This document shows positions 44,545 to 54,070 of a stretch of DNA of 64,000 nt, one piece after another. A program made the position numbers and the translations under genes. Under the pieces are notes generated by a model that was not told the DNA's origin, searched no databases, and was given only the letters and a program-made list of their open reading frames with translations. Origin of the DNA: Belnapia mucosa (GTDB lineage Bacteria > Pseudomonadota > Alphaproteobacteria > Acetobacterales > Acetobacteraceae); NCBI RefSeq assembly GCF_016775475.1, contig NZ_JAEUXJ010000004.1, positions 434,001 through 498,000 of the forward strand, in the 5' to 3' direction. The first letter of the stretch is position 1. Every line of letters starts with the position of its first letter.

Positions 44545-45582
44545 GTGACGACAGCGACAGATGCTGCGCTCGCGCAGCTTTCGCTCGACGCCTATGCCAA
44601 TGCCCCGGTCGCGCTGCCGGCCGGCTTCACGCCCGTGACCAGCCTGCCCGTCACCCTCGGCGCCGGCGAAAGCTTTGCAGGCGGCCTCTACCAGAATGCC
44701 AATTCGGCGGCGCTGGTGACGGAGGGCGTGGTGGATGGCCACCAGACCCTGGTCATCGCCTTCCGCGGCAGCGACGATCAGGTGGACAGCCTGAACGACC
44801 TGCAGAACATCAATGCCGACTATCCGCATTTCGCCTCGCTGATCCAGGCGGTGGACCAGGCGGCGGCGAGCGGGCGCTACGACCAGGTCGTGGTCACCGG
44901 CCACAGCCTCGGCGGGTCGCTCGCGCAGCAATTCATGGCGACGCATCCCGACCAGGCGGGCGTGAGCTATGATGCCGTGACCTTCGGCTCACCGGGCGCG
45001 ATCCTGCCGGCGGGGGCGGATGCGCGGATCACCAATTTCGTCATCGCCGATGATCCGGCCGTGGCGCTCGGCGCGCATCGGGCGGAGATCGGCGCGGTGT
45101 TGCGGTCCGATCCGACGCTGGCGAATCTCGCGGCCGACAAGGCGGCGCAGGAATTCCCCGGCCTGACCCATGACCAGGCGCTGGCGACGCTCGGCAGCCT
45201 GACCGTGAACTACGAGAACCGCGGCGATATCGTGCTGCTGCCGGGGCAGAGCGGTGATCTCTCGCCGGCGGCGGATATCGCGGGCCTCACCCAGCTGGAT
45301 GCCGGGCAGCATGCGCCGGAGCTCTATGCGAGCAGCGTCGCCGCCGCGGCCGCCTCGCCGGAGCCGGAGCTGGTGGTGCCGGAGACGGGGGTGAGCGACC
45401 CGCAGCTGCTCGCGCTGCGCAGCATCTATGACAGCGATGGCGGCGACCCGCAGGTGATCCGCTCGCTGCTGGATGGCTGGCGGCAGGATGTGCAGAGCGA
45501 CATCCATGCCGGGCTGAACGATGCCTTCACCGGCGTGCGGGACGGGCTGGCCGCGCTGGGCCACGACCTGCACCTGATCTAG
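44545..45582 (+). CDS. Lipase/esterase-like alpha/beta hydrolase (class 3 type)
   Basis: 345 aa. The nucleophile elbow TGHSLGGSLAQQF is near residue ~117, preceded by LVIAFRGSDD, as in class 3 lipases; an acidic residue and His for the triad may lie in VIADDP and AGQHAPELY. There is no signal peptide, and the C-terminal ~80 residues are acidic and helical, which could serve as a secretion or targeting tail. GTG start with AGGAGAG upstream. Convergent with the purA-linked immunity-like gene, which overlaps it by 4 bp. Confidence 0.8.
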   Translation: MTTATDAALAQLSLDAYANAPVALPAGFTPVTSLPVTLGAGESFAGGLYQNANSAALVTEGVVDGHQTLVIAFRGSDDQVDSLNDLQNINADYPHFASLIQAVDQAAASGRYDQVVVTGHSLGGSLAQQFMATHPDQAGVSYDAVTFGSPGAILPAGADARITNFVIADDPAVALGAHRAEIGAVLRSDPTLANLAADKAAQEFPGLTHDQALATLGSLTVNYENRGDIVLLPGQSGDLSPAADIAGLTQLDAGQHAPELYASSVAAAAASPEPELVVPETGVSDPQLLALRSIYDSDGGDPQVIRSLLDGWRQDVQSDIHAGLNDAFTGVRDGLAALGHDLHLI

Positions 45583-45869
45583 GGGACCTCCAGCAGCCGC
45601 AATATCTCCCTCAGCCATGCGGCCGTGGACTGGCCGTTGGCCGATGGGTCGATATCCGGCTCCAGATGCCGCAGGAAGGCGGCATCGGCGAGGCTGCCCG
45701 GATGATCGGCGAGGAAGCGGCGGAGATCGGCGGCGAGGGCCGCACGCTCCGCCGCCGACATGGCCCGCCGGGCCTCGGCCATGATTGCCGCGTCATCGCC
45801 GTCCAGGTCGCAATCCTGGTGGAACCAGGCCTGGACGAAGCCGGCCAGATGCGGATAGAGCGCCGACAG
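45579..45869 (-). CDS. CdiI-like immunity family protein with uncertain start
   Basis: The frame encodes LYPHLAGFVQAWFHQDCDLDG followed by a helical middle and AAWLREILRLLEVP. The FxxxxFHQDxDLDGD pattern is the hallmark I associate with the contact-dependent inhibition immunity family (CdiI_2-like). The only ordinary start, ATG 45782, would cut off this conserved N-terminal part. CTG 45869, five bases after the purA stop, restores it and gives 96 aa, so I used that. No CdiA-type toxin gene is nearby; it is an orphan or a domesticated immunity gene. Confidence 0.55.
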   Translation of the reverse strand: MSALYPHLAGFVQAWFHQDCDLDGDDAAIMAEARRAMSAAERAALAADLRRFLADHPGSLADAAFLRHLEPDIDPSANGQSTAAWLREILRLLEVP

Positions 45870-45874
45870 CGCTG

Positions 45875-47164
45875 CTATCCCGCGAAGGGATCGCGCAGCG
45901 TGATCGTGTCGTCGCGGTCCGGGCTGGTGCTGAGCAGCACCACCGGCGCCTCGACCAGCTCCTCGATGCGGCGGACATACTTCACCGCCGCCGCCGGCAG
46001 GTCGGCATAGGACCGGGCGCCGCGGGTGGAACTGGTCCAGCCCTCCAGCACCTCATAGATTGGCCGCGCCGCGGCCTGCGCACCGGCGGCGGAGGGCAGG
46101 CGACGGTAGCTCTCGCCACCAATCGTGTAGCCCGTGCAGATCTTCAGCTCCTCCAGCCCGTCGAGCACGTCGAGCTTGGTGAGCGCGAGGCCCTGGATGC
46201 CGCCGGTCTTCACCGCCTGGCGCACCATGCAGGCATCGAACCAGCCGCAGCGGCGCGGGCGGCCCGTCACCGTGCCGAATTCGCGGCCGCGCTCGCCGAG
46301 GCCCCGGCCGATCTCGTCCTGCAGCTCCGTCGGGAAGGGACCGCTGCCGACGCGCGTCGTGTAGGCCTTGGCGATGCCGAGCACCATGCCGATGGCATCC
46401 GGCCCGATGCCCGCCCCCGCCGCGGCATTGCCGGCGACGGTGTTGCTGCTGGTGACATAGGGGTAGGTGCCGTGGTCGACATCGAGCATGACCGCCTGCG
46501 CGCCCTCGAAGAGCACGCGCTGGCCGTTGTGCCGCGTCGCATCCAGCCGCTCCCACACCGCTTCGGAGAAAGGTAGCAGCCGCGGCGCCAGGGCCAGCAG
46601 CCCGTCCAGCAACGCCTGCTTCTCGAAGGTCTGGGCGCCGAGCCCGCGCAGCAGGCTGTTGTGGTGCAGCAGCAGCTCGTCGAGCTTGGCCGAGAGCGTC
46701 GCCGGTTCCGCCAGATCACACAGGCGGATGGAGCGGCGGCCGACCTTGTCCTCATAGGCCGGGCCGATGCCGCGCCCGGTGGTGCCGATCTTGTCCTCGC
46801 CCCGCGCCGCCTCGCGCGCCTTGTCGAGCGCCGGGTGCAGCGGGAGGATCAGCGGCGTGTTCTCGGCGATGCGGAGATTCTCCGGCGTCACCGACAGGCC
46901 CTGGGCGGTAACCTTGGCGATCTCGTCCAGCAGCGCCTGCGGGTCGAGCACCACGCCATTGCCGATGATGCCGAGCTTGCCACGCACCACGCCCGAGGGC
47001 AGCAGCGAAAGCTTGTAGGTCTGGTCGCCGACGACGAGGGTGTGGCCGGCATTATGGCCGCCCTGGAAGCGCACGACGATATCGGCCCGGCTCGCCAGCC
47101 AGTCCACCACCTTGCCCTTGCCCTCGTCGCCCCATTGGGCGCCGATCACCGCGACATTGGCCAT
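45875..47164 (-). CDS. purA: Adenylosuccinate synthetase
   Basis: 429 aa. N-terminal [18 protein letters not shown] holds the GTP-binding loop and catalytic Asp/His region, with [10 protein letters not shown] following, and [11 protein letters not shown] and TTTGR-like TTGRGIGP downstream. It converts IMP and aspartate to adenylosuccinate in AMP synthesis. The ATG overlaps the hisZ TAA by one base (TAATG), so the two are coupled, an arrangement common in alphaproteobacteria. Confidence 0.97.
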   Translation of the reverse strand: MANVAVIGAQWGDEGKGKVVDWLASRADIVVRFQGGHNAGHTLVVGDQTYKLSLLPSGVVRGKLGIIGNGVVLDPQALLDEIAKVTAQGLSVTPENLRIAENTPLILPLHPALDKAREAARGEDKIGTTGRGIGPAYEDKVGRRSIRLCDLAEPATLSAKLDELLLHHNSLLRGLGAQTFEKQALLDGLLALAPRLLPFSEAVWERLDATRHNGQRVLFEGAQAVMLDVDHGTYPYVTSSNTVAGNAAAGAGIGPDAIGMVLGIAKAYTTRVGSGPFPTELQDEIGRGLGERGREFGTVTGRPRRCGWFDACMVRQAVKTGGIQGLALTKLDVLDGLEELKICTGYTIGGESYRRLPSAAGAQAAARPIYEVLEGWTSSTRGARSYADLPAAAVKYVRRIEELVEAPVVLLSTSPDRDDTITLRDPFAG

Positions 47165-48315
47165 TACACGTCGTCCTTGCTGAAAGGCGTGGCGGCGCCG
47201 TCGCGCAGGACATGCGTGCAGCGCAGCGCGGCAGGGCTGTCGCCGGGGCCGAGCGCGGCCACCGTGGCGAAGCCCCCATCCCGCAAGGCCGCGGCGGCGG
47301 CAGGCGGGGTGCCGAGAGGCAGGAAGAGGCGTGGCCGGGCCGGCGCCGGGCGGGCGGCGCGCAGCACCGCATCCGGGTAGAGGCTCATCCCCGTCGCCGG
47401 CTCGTCATTGGCCGAGACATAGCGGCCGCCACGCGCCAGCTCGCCGGTCGCGCCGGGGCCATAGAGGGTGAAGGCGACGCCGACATGGTAGCGGAAGCCG
47501 CGGAACTCGACCGGGTCGAGGGTCAGGCGCAGCCCCGGCTCCCGCGCCCTTATGGCGGCGAGGACGGCCGCCGCATTATCGGCGATGGCCCGCGCCGCCG
47601 GCGGCAGGTCGGCCGCGGCCAGCGCCGCCAGCGCCCCATCGGCCGGGCCGGCAGCGGCGAGCAGCGGCGGCAGGGCGGCGGCAAGCGGCCCGGCCTGGGC
47701 GGCCAGCTCCCCGACTGCGGCCGCATCCTTGCGGTCCAGCGCCCGGGCCAGGCGCTGGCGGAGCACGGGCGGCACGCCGGCCGCCTCCAGCAGGGTCGGC
47801 GCCATGGTGGGCAGGGTGATGTCGAGCGAGACGGCGGGGACGCCGGCCCGCGCCAGGGCCTCGGCCGCGACCAGTGCCACTTCCGCATCCGCTTCCGCGG
47901 CATCGCTGCCGATCAGCTCGATCCCGGCTTGCGGCAGCTGGCGCTCGGGGGCGAGCTGGGTCCCCCGCACACGGAGCACCTGGCCGGCATAGCAGAGGCG
48001 CAGCGGCCGGGCCTGCTGGCCGAGCCGGGTCGCGGCGATGCGGGCGACCTGCGGCGTGGTGTCGGCGCGCAGCCCCATCATCCGCTGGCTGACCGGGTCC
48101 ATCAGCCGGAAGGTCTGCTCGGCGACCGCGGCGCCGGAGCCGGCGAGGAGGCTGTCCTCGAATTCCAGCAGGGGCGGCTTCACCCGCTCATAGCCATGAC
48201 CGGCGAAGGCGGCCATCAGCGTCTCGACCAGCGCCGCCTCCCGCTCCGCCTCGGGGGGGAGAAGGTCCATCAGCCCGGCGGGCAAGAGGGCGGGATTGGG
48301 CGCGTCGTCGGTCAT
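47164..48315 (-). CDS. hisZ: ATP phosphoribosyltransferase regulatory subunit HisZ
   Basis: 383 aa class II tRNA-synthetase-like protein without catalytic tRNA-charging function. [34 protein letters not shown] and [16 protein letters not shown] are typical. HisZ activates short-form HisG in the first step of histidine synthesis; hisG is not in the window, so it lies elsewhere. First gene of the hisZ-purA pair. Confidence 0.93.
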   Translation of the reverse strand: MTDDAPNPALLPAGLMDLLPPEAEREAALVETLMAAFAGHGYERVKPPLLEFEDSLLAGSGAAVAEQTFRLMDPVSQRMMGLRADTTPQVARIAATRLGQQARPLRLCYAGQVLRVRGTQLAPERQLPQAGIELIGSDAAEADAEVALVAAEALARAGVPAVSLDITLPTMAPTLLEAAGVPPVLRQRLARALDRKDAAAVGELAAQAGPLAAALPPLLAAAGPADGALAALAAADLPPAARAIADNAAAVLAAIRAREPGLRLTLDPVEFRGFRYHVGVAFTLYGPGATGELARGGRYVSANDEPATGMSLYPDAVLRAARPAPARPRLFLPLGTPPAAAAALRDGGFATVAALGPGDSPAALRCTHVLRDGAATPFSKDDV

Positions 48316-48366
48316 GCGGGCGCGGGTGTGGCAGGGGGACAGGGGGGATGCAAGGGGCTCGCGCCC

Positions 48367-48759
48367 CTATTCGTCCAGCGGATAGTCGGCCAGTTCCGGC
48401 CGCATCGCCTCGATCACGAAATCGACGAAGGCATCGGGGGCATCGAGGTAGAATTCGCGCCCCGAATAGGCCCCGATCGTGGCTGCGAGGCCCCTCCCCG
48501 CCGCCCAGGCAGCCAGCGCCTTCAGATCCTCCCGCGGCGTCTCGCTGAGGAAGGAGACCTGGGAGCGCTGCTTGTCCACATCCCGCCCCGCGGTCTCGCT
48601 GCGGCTGAATTGCAGGTCGATATTGGCCCCGGGCTGGCGGAGCCAGATGGCCCGCTCCGTCCGCCGTAGCACGGTGAAGCCGAGCTGGGTGGTGAAGAGC
48701 GCCACCACCGTCTCGAAATGCGTTGGGTTCAGCCGGTTGGCGACATGGTTGAAGCGCAT
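48367..48759 (-). CDS. VOC-superfamily-like small protein
   Basis: 130 aa, starting MRFNHVANRLNPTHFETVVALF. The beta-alpha-beta-beta-beta layout and GREFYLDAPDAFVDFVIEAM resemble one VOC (glyoxalase-like) unit; metal ligands are not clearly conserved. Function unknown. Its start lies within the end of a short frame that looks like the tail of a lost VOC gene (48729-48851). Confidence 0.7.
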   Translation of the reverse strand: MRFNHVANRLNPTHFETVVALFTTQLGFTVLRRTERAIWLRQPGANIDLQFSRSETAGRDVDKQRSQVSFLSETPREDLKALAAWAAGRGLAATIGAYSGREFYLDAPDAFVDFVIEAMRPELADYPLDE

Positions 48760-48851
48760 GGGGCGGGCTCCGCGGTACTCTCCCCGGCATAGGAGCGCCG
48801 GAGCGCCGCGAGGTCGAGACGGCCCATGCCCATCAGCGCCCCCATCACCCG
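48729..48851 (-). pseudogene. Possible C-terminal remnant of a PhnB/3-dmu-type VOC gene
   Basis: The frame reads RVMGALMGMGRLDLAALRRS and then becomes uninformative. This resembles the C-terminal helix (AMxxMxKLDIAAL) of PhnB-like VOC proteins that normally follows ~120 residues of VOC fold, which are missing here. It is squeezed between two intact VOC genes on the same strand, so a deletion within a row of VOC genes is likely. Confidence 0.35.
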
Positions 48852-48863
48852 CGAGGCTGGCCG

Positions 48864-49286
48864 TCAGGCCCGCTCCATCGCCTTCTGGGCCGCGGCCATG
48901 TCCATCCACATGATCTCCCAGTGATGGCCGTCCGGATCCTCGAAGCTGCGGCCATACATAAAGCCGTAATCCTGAACCTTGCCCGGATCGGCGCGGCCGC
49001 CGGCCCCGGCGGCCTGGCCCACCATCGCATCCACCTCGGCCCGGCTTTCGGCCGAGAGGCAGATCAGCACGCCGCTCGCCGCATGGGCATCGGCGATCGG
49101 CTTCTGGGTGAATTGCCGGTATTTGTCATGGGTCAGCAGCATGGCGTGGATGGTCTCGGAGAAGACCATGCAGGCGGCGGTCTCGTCGGTGAATTGCGGG
49201 TTCAGCCGCGCGCCCACGGCCTCGTAGAAGGCGATCGACCGCTTCAGGTCGGTGACGGGCAGGTTCACGAAAATCATCTTCGGCAT
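48864..49286 (-). CDS. VOC family protein (glyoxalase/extradiol type)
   Basis: 140 aa. MIFVNLPVTDLKRSIAFYEAVG opens a single VOC unit, closing with EDPDGHHWEIMWMDM, which carries the usual metal Glu. This form is widespread and poorly characterised; some confer resistance to thiol-reactive compounds. ATG 49286 has GGGGGAA just upstream. Divergent from the HxlR regulator, which probably controls it. Confidence 0.88.
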   Translation of the reverse strand: MPKMIFVNLPVTDLKRSIAFYEAVGARLNPQFTDETAACMVFSETIHAMLLTHDKYRQFTQKPIADAHAASGVLICLSAESRAEVDAMVGQAAGAGGRADPGKVQDYGFMYGRSFEDPDGHHWEIMWMDMAAAQKAMERA

Positions 49287-49344
49287 GGACAGGTTCCCCC
49301 TTGAACCTTGGCCAGCCTGCCGGAATGAGTTAGAAATAGCAATC
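49287..49344. promoter_or_regulatory. Divergent VOC/HxlR intergenic region
   Basis: 58 bp between the two start codons. Bases 49325-49346 are AT-rich, with an imperfect dyad ATGA...TCAT that reaches the hxlR-type ATG. Autoregulation from this site is plausible but not shown. Confidence 0.3.
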
Positions 49345-50043
49345 ATGAAGTCAGAAAAAATAACCTCCAGCGATCCGTCCCGCCGCTGGTACGAGGATGC
49401 CTGCGCCGCCGCCCATGCCCTCGACCTGCTGGGGGAGCGCTGGGCGCTGCTGGTGATGCGGGAGCTGATGTTCGGCCCCCGGCGCTTCGGCGAGTTACGC
49501 GCCAGCCTGCCCGGGATCAGCGCCAATGTGCTGACCCAGCGGCTGGCCGGGCTGGAGGCGGCCGGGGTGGTGGTGCGGCAGCGCCTGCCGCCGCCGGCCT
49601 CGGTCCAGGTCTATGCGCTGACGGACTGGGGGCATGAGAGCGAGCCGATCTTCCAGGCGCTCGGCCGCTGGGCGGCGCGCTCGCCGCGGCATGACCCGAC
49701 CTTGCCCTTCAGTGCTGCCTCGCTGCTGCTGTCGCTGCGGACCATGCTGGATCCGGGACGGGCCGGCGATCTCGCGGCGCGGGTCGGCTTCCGGCTGGGG
49801 GCGGAGACCTATCTGGCGCGGCTGGAAGGCGGGCGGATCGGAATCGCCGCCGGGCCGGTGGAAGGGGCCGACCTCGTCATCGACGGGGCGCCGGCCGTCA
49901 TCGCCGGTGCGGTCTATGGCGGCCAGCCGCTTGCAGCGCTGGAGGCGGCCGGGGCGCTGCGGATCGAGGGCAACCGGGCGCTGGCGGAGCGCTTCCTCAC
50001 CCTCTTCCCGCTGCCGCCCAAGGCCGGGTCAGAACAGGGATAG
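49345..50043 (+). CDS. HxlR-family transcriptional regulator with C-terminal sterol-carrier-like domain
   Basis: 232 aa. An HxlR winged helix at ~15-110 (LDLLGERWALLVMRELMFGPRRF, one of the clearest HxlR signatures, interrupted here at 20 residues for citation as LLGERWALLVMRELMFG) is followed by ~110 residues with VGFRLGAETYLARLEGG and VIDGAPAVIAGAVYGG, resembling SCP2-type lipid-binding units seen at the end of some regulators. The extra domain may sense a hydrophobic effector. Divergent from the VOC gene; its last 15 bp overlap the convergent radical SAM gene. Confidence 0.85.
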   Translation: MKSEKITSSDPSRRWYEDACAAAHALDLLGERWALLVMRELMFGPRRFGELRASLPGISANVLTQRLAGLEAAGVVVRQRLPPPASVQVYALTDWGHESEPIFQALGRWAARSPRHDPTLPFSAASLLLSLRTMLDPGRAGDLAARVGFRLGAETYLARLEGGRIGIAAGPVEGADLVIDGAPAVIAGAVYGGQPLAALEAAGALRIEGNRALAERFLTLFPLPPKAGSEQG

Positions 50044-51117
50044 CTGCGGCCCGGCGGGACGGAATTGCGAGGTGTCGAGCGGCAGGCGCGGGCGGTCGAG
50101 GCCGAGCCTGGCGGCGGCAAGGCTGAAGCGCTGCCGCAGCAGCGCCGCATAGGGGCCGGTGCCGCGCATCCGCTCGCCGAACTCGGCCTGGTTCAGCCGC
50201 CCGCCGCGGCATTGGCGGATCAGGCTCAGCACCCGCGCGGCGCGGTCGGGGGCGTGGGCGCGCAGCCATTCCTCGAACAGGGCTTTGATCTCATGCGGCA
50301 GGCGCACCAGCGTCATGCCCGCGCCGGTGGCGCCGGCCGCGGCGGCGGCCTCCAGGATCGGCTCGATCTCGTGGCAGGTGAGGCCGGGGATGACCGGCGC
50401 CGCCATCACCGTCACCGGGATGCCGGCCGAGGAGAGGGCGCGGATCGCCGCCAGCCTTCGCCCCGGCGTCGCCGCGCGCGGCTCCATCCGCCGGGCGAGG
50501 CTGCGGTCGAGCGTCGTGATGGAAATGCCGGCCCGCGCCAGCCCCGCCGCCGCCATCGGCGCCAGGATGTCGATATCGCGCTCGATCAGCGCCGATTTGG
50601 TGAGCAGCCCGACCGGATGGCGGAATTCCGCCAGCACCTCGAGGATGTGCCGCGTCAGGCCCAGGTGGCGCTCGAAGGGCTGATAGGCATCGGTATTGAT
50701 GCCGAGCATGATCGGCCGCGGCAGGTAGCCGCGCGCCGCGAGTTCCTGCCGCAGCAGCGCCGGCGCATCCGGTTTGTGGAGGATGCGCGTCTCGAAATCG
50801 AGGCCGGGCGAGAGGTTCAGATAGGCATGGGTGGGGCGGGCGAAGCAGTAGATGCAGCCATGCTCGCAGCCCCGATAGGGGTTGATGGAGCGGTCGAAGC
50901 CGATATCCGGGCTGTCATTGGTGGTGATGATCCGCCGCGCCGCATCGATGCCAAGGCTGGCAGCCTCGCGCGGCGTCCATTCCTCCTCCTCCATCGCGCC
51001 CCAACCGTCATCGACGGCATGGCGGTCGGGCAGGCCGAAGCGAGTGCTCGGCCGATTGGAGACGGCGCCGCGGCCTTTCCGCGGCTGCTCGGGCAGGGCG
51101 TCGTCGGAGGGCGGCAT
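50029..51117 (-). CDS. PA0069-family radical SAM protein (SplB-like)
   Basis: 362 aa. The [4Fe-4S] motif is in NPYRGCEHGCIYCFARPTHAY (Cys-x3-Cys-x2-Cys at GCEHGCIYC). A barrel with MLGINTDAYQPFE and VGLLTKSALIERD follows. The family resembles spore photoproduct lyase in its core, but its reaction is unknown. A proline/arginine-rich stretch of ~40 residues precedes the domain. ATG 51117 (MPPSDDALPE) chosen. It lies 42 bp downstream of the DNA ligase gene on the same strand, so a link to DNA repair is possible. Confidence 0.85.
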   Translation of the reverse strand: MPPSDDALPEQPRKGRGAVSNRPSTRFGLPDRHAVDDGWGAMEEEEWTPREAASLGIDAARRIITTNDSPDIGFDRSINPYRGCEHGCIYCFARPTHAYLNLSPGLDFETRILHKPDAPALLRQELAARGYLPRPIMLGINTDAYQPFERHLGLTRHILEVLAEFRHPVGLLTKSALIERDIDILAPMAAAGLARAGISITTLDRSLARRMEPRAATPGRRLAAIRALSSAGIPVTVMAAPVIPGLTCHEIEPILEAAAAAGATGAGMTLVRLPHEIKALFEEWLRAHAPDRAARVLSLIRQCRGGRLNQAEFGERMRGTGPYAALLRQRFSLAAARLGLDRPRLPLDTSQFRPAGPQLSLF

Positions 51118-51159
51118 GGCGCGAGGATAGGCCACCTCACCGGAACATATCAAGAACAA

Positions 51160-52782
51160 TTACTCGTCCGTGGCCGGCCCCGCCTCGACATAGGCCATCA
51201 GGTTCTCCAGCCGGTCCGCCTCGCTTGCCGGCTTGTCGGTGCGGATGCGGGCGATGCGGGGGAAGCGCAGGGCGACGCCTGATTTGTGCCGGCCGGAAAG
51301 CTGGGCGGCATCGAAGATCACCTCCAGTACCAGGCTCTTCTCCACCTCCCGCACCGGGCCGAAGCGGCTGACCGTATGGTTGCGGATCCAGCGGTCGAGC
51401 CAGCCCAGCTCCTCATCCGTGTAGCCGGAATAGGCCTTGCCGACCGGGACCAGCTCCTCGCCGCCCCCTTCCGCCGGGCGCCAGAGGCCGAAGGTGTAGT
51501 CGGAATAGAAGCTGCTGCGCTTGCCATGGCCGCGCTGGGCATACATCAGCACGGCATCGATCGAGAGCGGGTCGCGCTTCCACTTCCACCACATCCCCTT
51601 CACCCGGCCGGCGAGGTAGGGGCTGTCGGCGCGCTTCAGCATCAGCCCCTCGATCGAGGCGGCGCGCGCGCCGTCCCGCACCTCGGAGAGCTGCGCGACG
51701 GAGCCGAAGGCGATCATCGCCGAGAGGTCCATCCGCGCCGGCGCGTGGCGGGCCACCCAATCCTCCAGCCGCCGCCGCCGCTCGTCGAAGGGCAGCGGGC
51801 GAAGATCCTCCCCTTCCACGAACAGAAGATCATAGAGCCGGACGCCGACCGGATAGTCGCGCAGCATCTTCGGCCCGACCAGTTTGCGGTTCAGCCGCTG
51901 CTGCAGATCGGCGAAGGGCGCCACGACCCCTCCCCCTGGGCCGTCGCGGATCACCAGCAACTCGCCATCGAGCACGGCGTGGAAGTCCATCGCCTCCAGG
52001 ATCTCGGGGAAGCCGCCGGAGATATCCTCCCCGCCCCGGCTCCAGATGCGCCGGCCTCCCGGGCCGGCGGTGAGCTGGACGCGGATGCCGTCCCATTTCC
52101 ACTCGGCGCGATAGGCCGCCGGGTCGAGGGCGGCGAGGTCGCGATCCTCCAGCGGATGAGCCAGCATCAGCGGGCGGAAGACCGGGGCGTCGCGCGGGTC
52201 GGGTTTTTCCTCCTGGCCTTCCAGCCAACGGAAGATCGGCAGATAGGGCGGGGCGACGCCGTGCCAGATCTCCTCGATCTCCTCGACCGGCTTGCTGGAC
52301 CATTCGGCCAGCGCCACCCGCGCCAGCCGGCCGGAGACGCCGACCCGCAGGCCCCCGGTGATCAGCTTGATGAGGGCCAGCCGCCCGCCGGAATCGAGCG
52401 TATCGAGCCAGCCGGCGATCAGCCCTGGCAGCTCAGCCTTGGGCGTGACCTCCAGCGCCTCCACCACCTCGGAGAGCGTCGGCGGCGAGGCGTTGACGCC
52501 GGTGCGCTCCGGCCAGATCAGCGCCACCGTCTCCGCCAGGTCGCCGACATAGTCATGGCTGAGGGCGAGCAGCACCGGGTCGGTGCGGGCGGCAACGAGG
52601 TCGCGGATCATCGCTGGCTTGGCAGCGGTGAAGACCAGCTCCTCGGTCAGGGCGGCGAGGCCGACGCCGCGATCCGGGTCCGGCTGGGTGGCGAACCAGT
52701 CGCGCAGCAGGGCGAGCTTGGCATTGCGGCCGGGGGTGAAGATCAGCCGCTCCAGCAACTCGGCGAAGGCGGGCAGGCTCAT
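51160..52782 (-). CDS. ATP-dependent DNA ligase of the ligase-associated damage-response cluster
   Basis: 540 aa. The adenylated lysine is in AEWKWDGIRVQL (KxDG motif), and motif V appears as MWWKWKRDPLSID. An N-terminal DNA-binding domain (~1-200) precedes the nucleotidyltransferase and OB domains, as in the LigB-type ligases paired with Lhr-like helicases. It seals nicks using ATP. Its ATG overlaps the exonuclease TGA by ATGA; helicase and PdeM, the other module members, lie 4.7 kb to the right. Confidence 0.92.
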   Translation of the reverse strand: MSLPAFAELLERLIFTPGRNAKLALLRDWFATQPDPDRGVGLAALTEELVFTAAKPAMIRDLVAARTDPVLLALSHDYVGDLAETVALIWPERTGVNASPPTLSEVVEALEVTPKAELPGLIAGWLDTLDSGGRLALIKLITGGLRVGVSGRLARVALAEWSSKPVEEIEEIWHGVAPPYLPIFRWLEGQEEKPDPRDAPVFRPLMLAHPLEDRDLAALDPAAYRAEWKWDGIRVQLTAGPGGRRIWSRGGEDISGGFPEILEAMDFHAVLDGELLVIRDGPGGGVVAPFADLQQRLNRKLVGPKMLRDYPVGVRLYDLLFVEGEDLRPLPFDERRRRLEDWVARHAPARMDLSAMIAFGSVAQLSEVRDGARAASIEGLMLKRADSPYLAGRVKGMWWKWKRDPLSIDAVLMYAQRGHGKRSSFYSDYTFGLWRPAEGGGEELVPVGKAYSGYTDEELGWLDRWIRNHTVSRFGPVREVEKSLVLEVIFDAAQLSGRHKSGVALRFPRIARIRTDKPASEADRLENLMAYVEAGPATDE

Positions 52783-53825
52783 GCCGCGGGGGCCCCTTCG
52801 GGCGCCTCGGCCGGGGTCTCGTCCTCATCCTCGCCGAGGCCGACCAGATGGAGCGCCCGGCCGCGGATGCCGCGCAGCGCCAGGGCATGCACCAGCGCAT
52901 CGTCGCGGCCATGCGTGACCCAGACCTCGGGCGCGCCAACCTCGTCGATGGTGCGGTTCAGCGCGTCCCAATCGGCATGGTCGCTGATGACCATGGGCAG
53001 TTCCACCCCGCGGGTCTTGGCGCGCTGGCGCACCCGCATCCAGCCGCTGGCGAGCGCCGTCACCGGCTCCGCCAGGCGCCGGGCCCAGCGATCGGCGATG
53101 GCGGAGGGGGGCGCGAGGACGATGGCGCCCTTCAGCTCCGCCTTGTTGGCGACGGTCGCGGGCCGCAGCTCGCCGAGCGGTACGCCGAGCTCCTCATAGA
53201 GCCGGCAGAGCGGCTGCTGCGCCCCGTGCAGATGGATCGGCCGGTCCCAGCCGGCGGCGCGCAGCAGGGCGATCAGCCGCTGGCATTTGCCGAGCGCGTA
53301 GCAGCCGACGACATGGGTGCGTTCGGGGAAGAGGGAGAGGCTCCGCAGCAGCTTCGCCACCTCATGCGCCGGGTCGGGATGGCGGAAGACCGGCAGGGCG
53401 AAGGTGGCCTCGGTGACGAAGACATCGCAGGGCACTGGCTCGAAGGGCAGGCAGGTGGGGTCGGGCTGGCGCTTGTAGTCGCCGGAGACGACGGCGCGGC
53501 TGCCCTGCCATTCCATCACCACCTGGGCGGAGCCGAGCACATGCCCGGCGGGGACCAGGCGGATCGTCACCTCGCCCTGGCGCAACACCTCGCCATGGCG
53601 CATCGCCTGCTGGCTGGCCCCTGCCCCCTCCCCCATCCGGGCGCGCATGATGGCGAGCGTCTCCGGCGTCGCCAGCACCGCTTGGTGCCCGGGGCGGGCA
53701 TGGTCGGCATGGCCATGGGTGATGACGGCACGCGCCACCGGCCGGGGCGGGTCGATATAGAAGCCGCCCGGTTCGCAGAGGAGGCCTTCGGGGGTGACGC
53801 GGAGCCAGGTCTCGGGGTGGCGCAT
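52779..53825 (-). CDS. Ligase-associated DNA exonuclease (MBL fold)
   Basis: 348 aa. Metallo-beta-lactamase signature THGHADHARPGH is near residue ~40, with SGDYKRQPDPTCLPFEP and a beta-CASP-like half including GCYALGKCQRLIALL and ISDHADWDAL. This is the TIGR04122 group, related to SNM1/Artemis nucleases, which trims DNA ends. ATG 53825 (MRHPETWLRV) matches the family start; an ATG at 53855 is also in frame. First gene of the leftward pair with the ligase. Confidence 0.92.
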   Translation of the reverse strand: MRHPETWLRVTPEGLLCEPGGFYIDPPRPVARAVITHGHADHARPGHQAVLATPETLAIMRARMGEGAGASQQAMRHGEVLRQGEVTIRLVPAGHVLGSAQVVMEWQGSRAVVSGDYKRQPDPTCLPFEPVPCDVFVTEATFALPVFRHPDPAHEVAKLLRSLSLFPERTHVVGCYALGKCQRLIALLRAAGWDRPIHLHGAQQPLCRLYEELGVPLGELRPATVANKAELKGAIVLAPPSAIADRWARRLAEPVTALASGWMRVRQRAKTRGVELPMVISDHADWDALNRTIDEVGAPEVWVTHGRDDALVHALALRGIRGRALHLVGLGEDEDETPAEAPEGAPAA

Positions 53826-54070
53826 CTTATCCTTCGGTGGCGGCAAATGCCGCAAGCCGAACTACTTAGCCAACGCCCAGGTTGCCGACAGCCCGTGATC
53901 GTGCCGTATAAATCTGGCGCAAACTAGGAATAGACTGTCTGAATTGGCATGCCGATGACGCACGGCTTTCGCCCGACTTCTAGCCTTGTTTTATATGGCA
54001 TCAGCGCGTCATGACGGCCATCGCCGCCGCGGATCACCTGCGGCCGTTGCGGCCACGACTGCACTGATCC

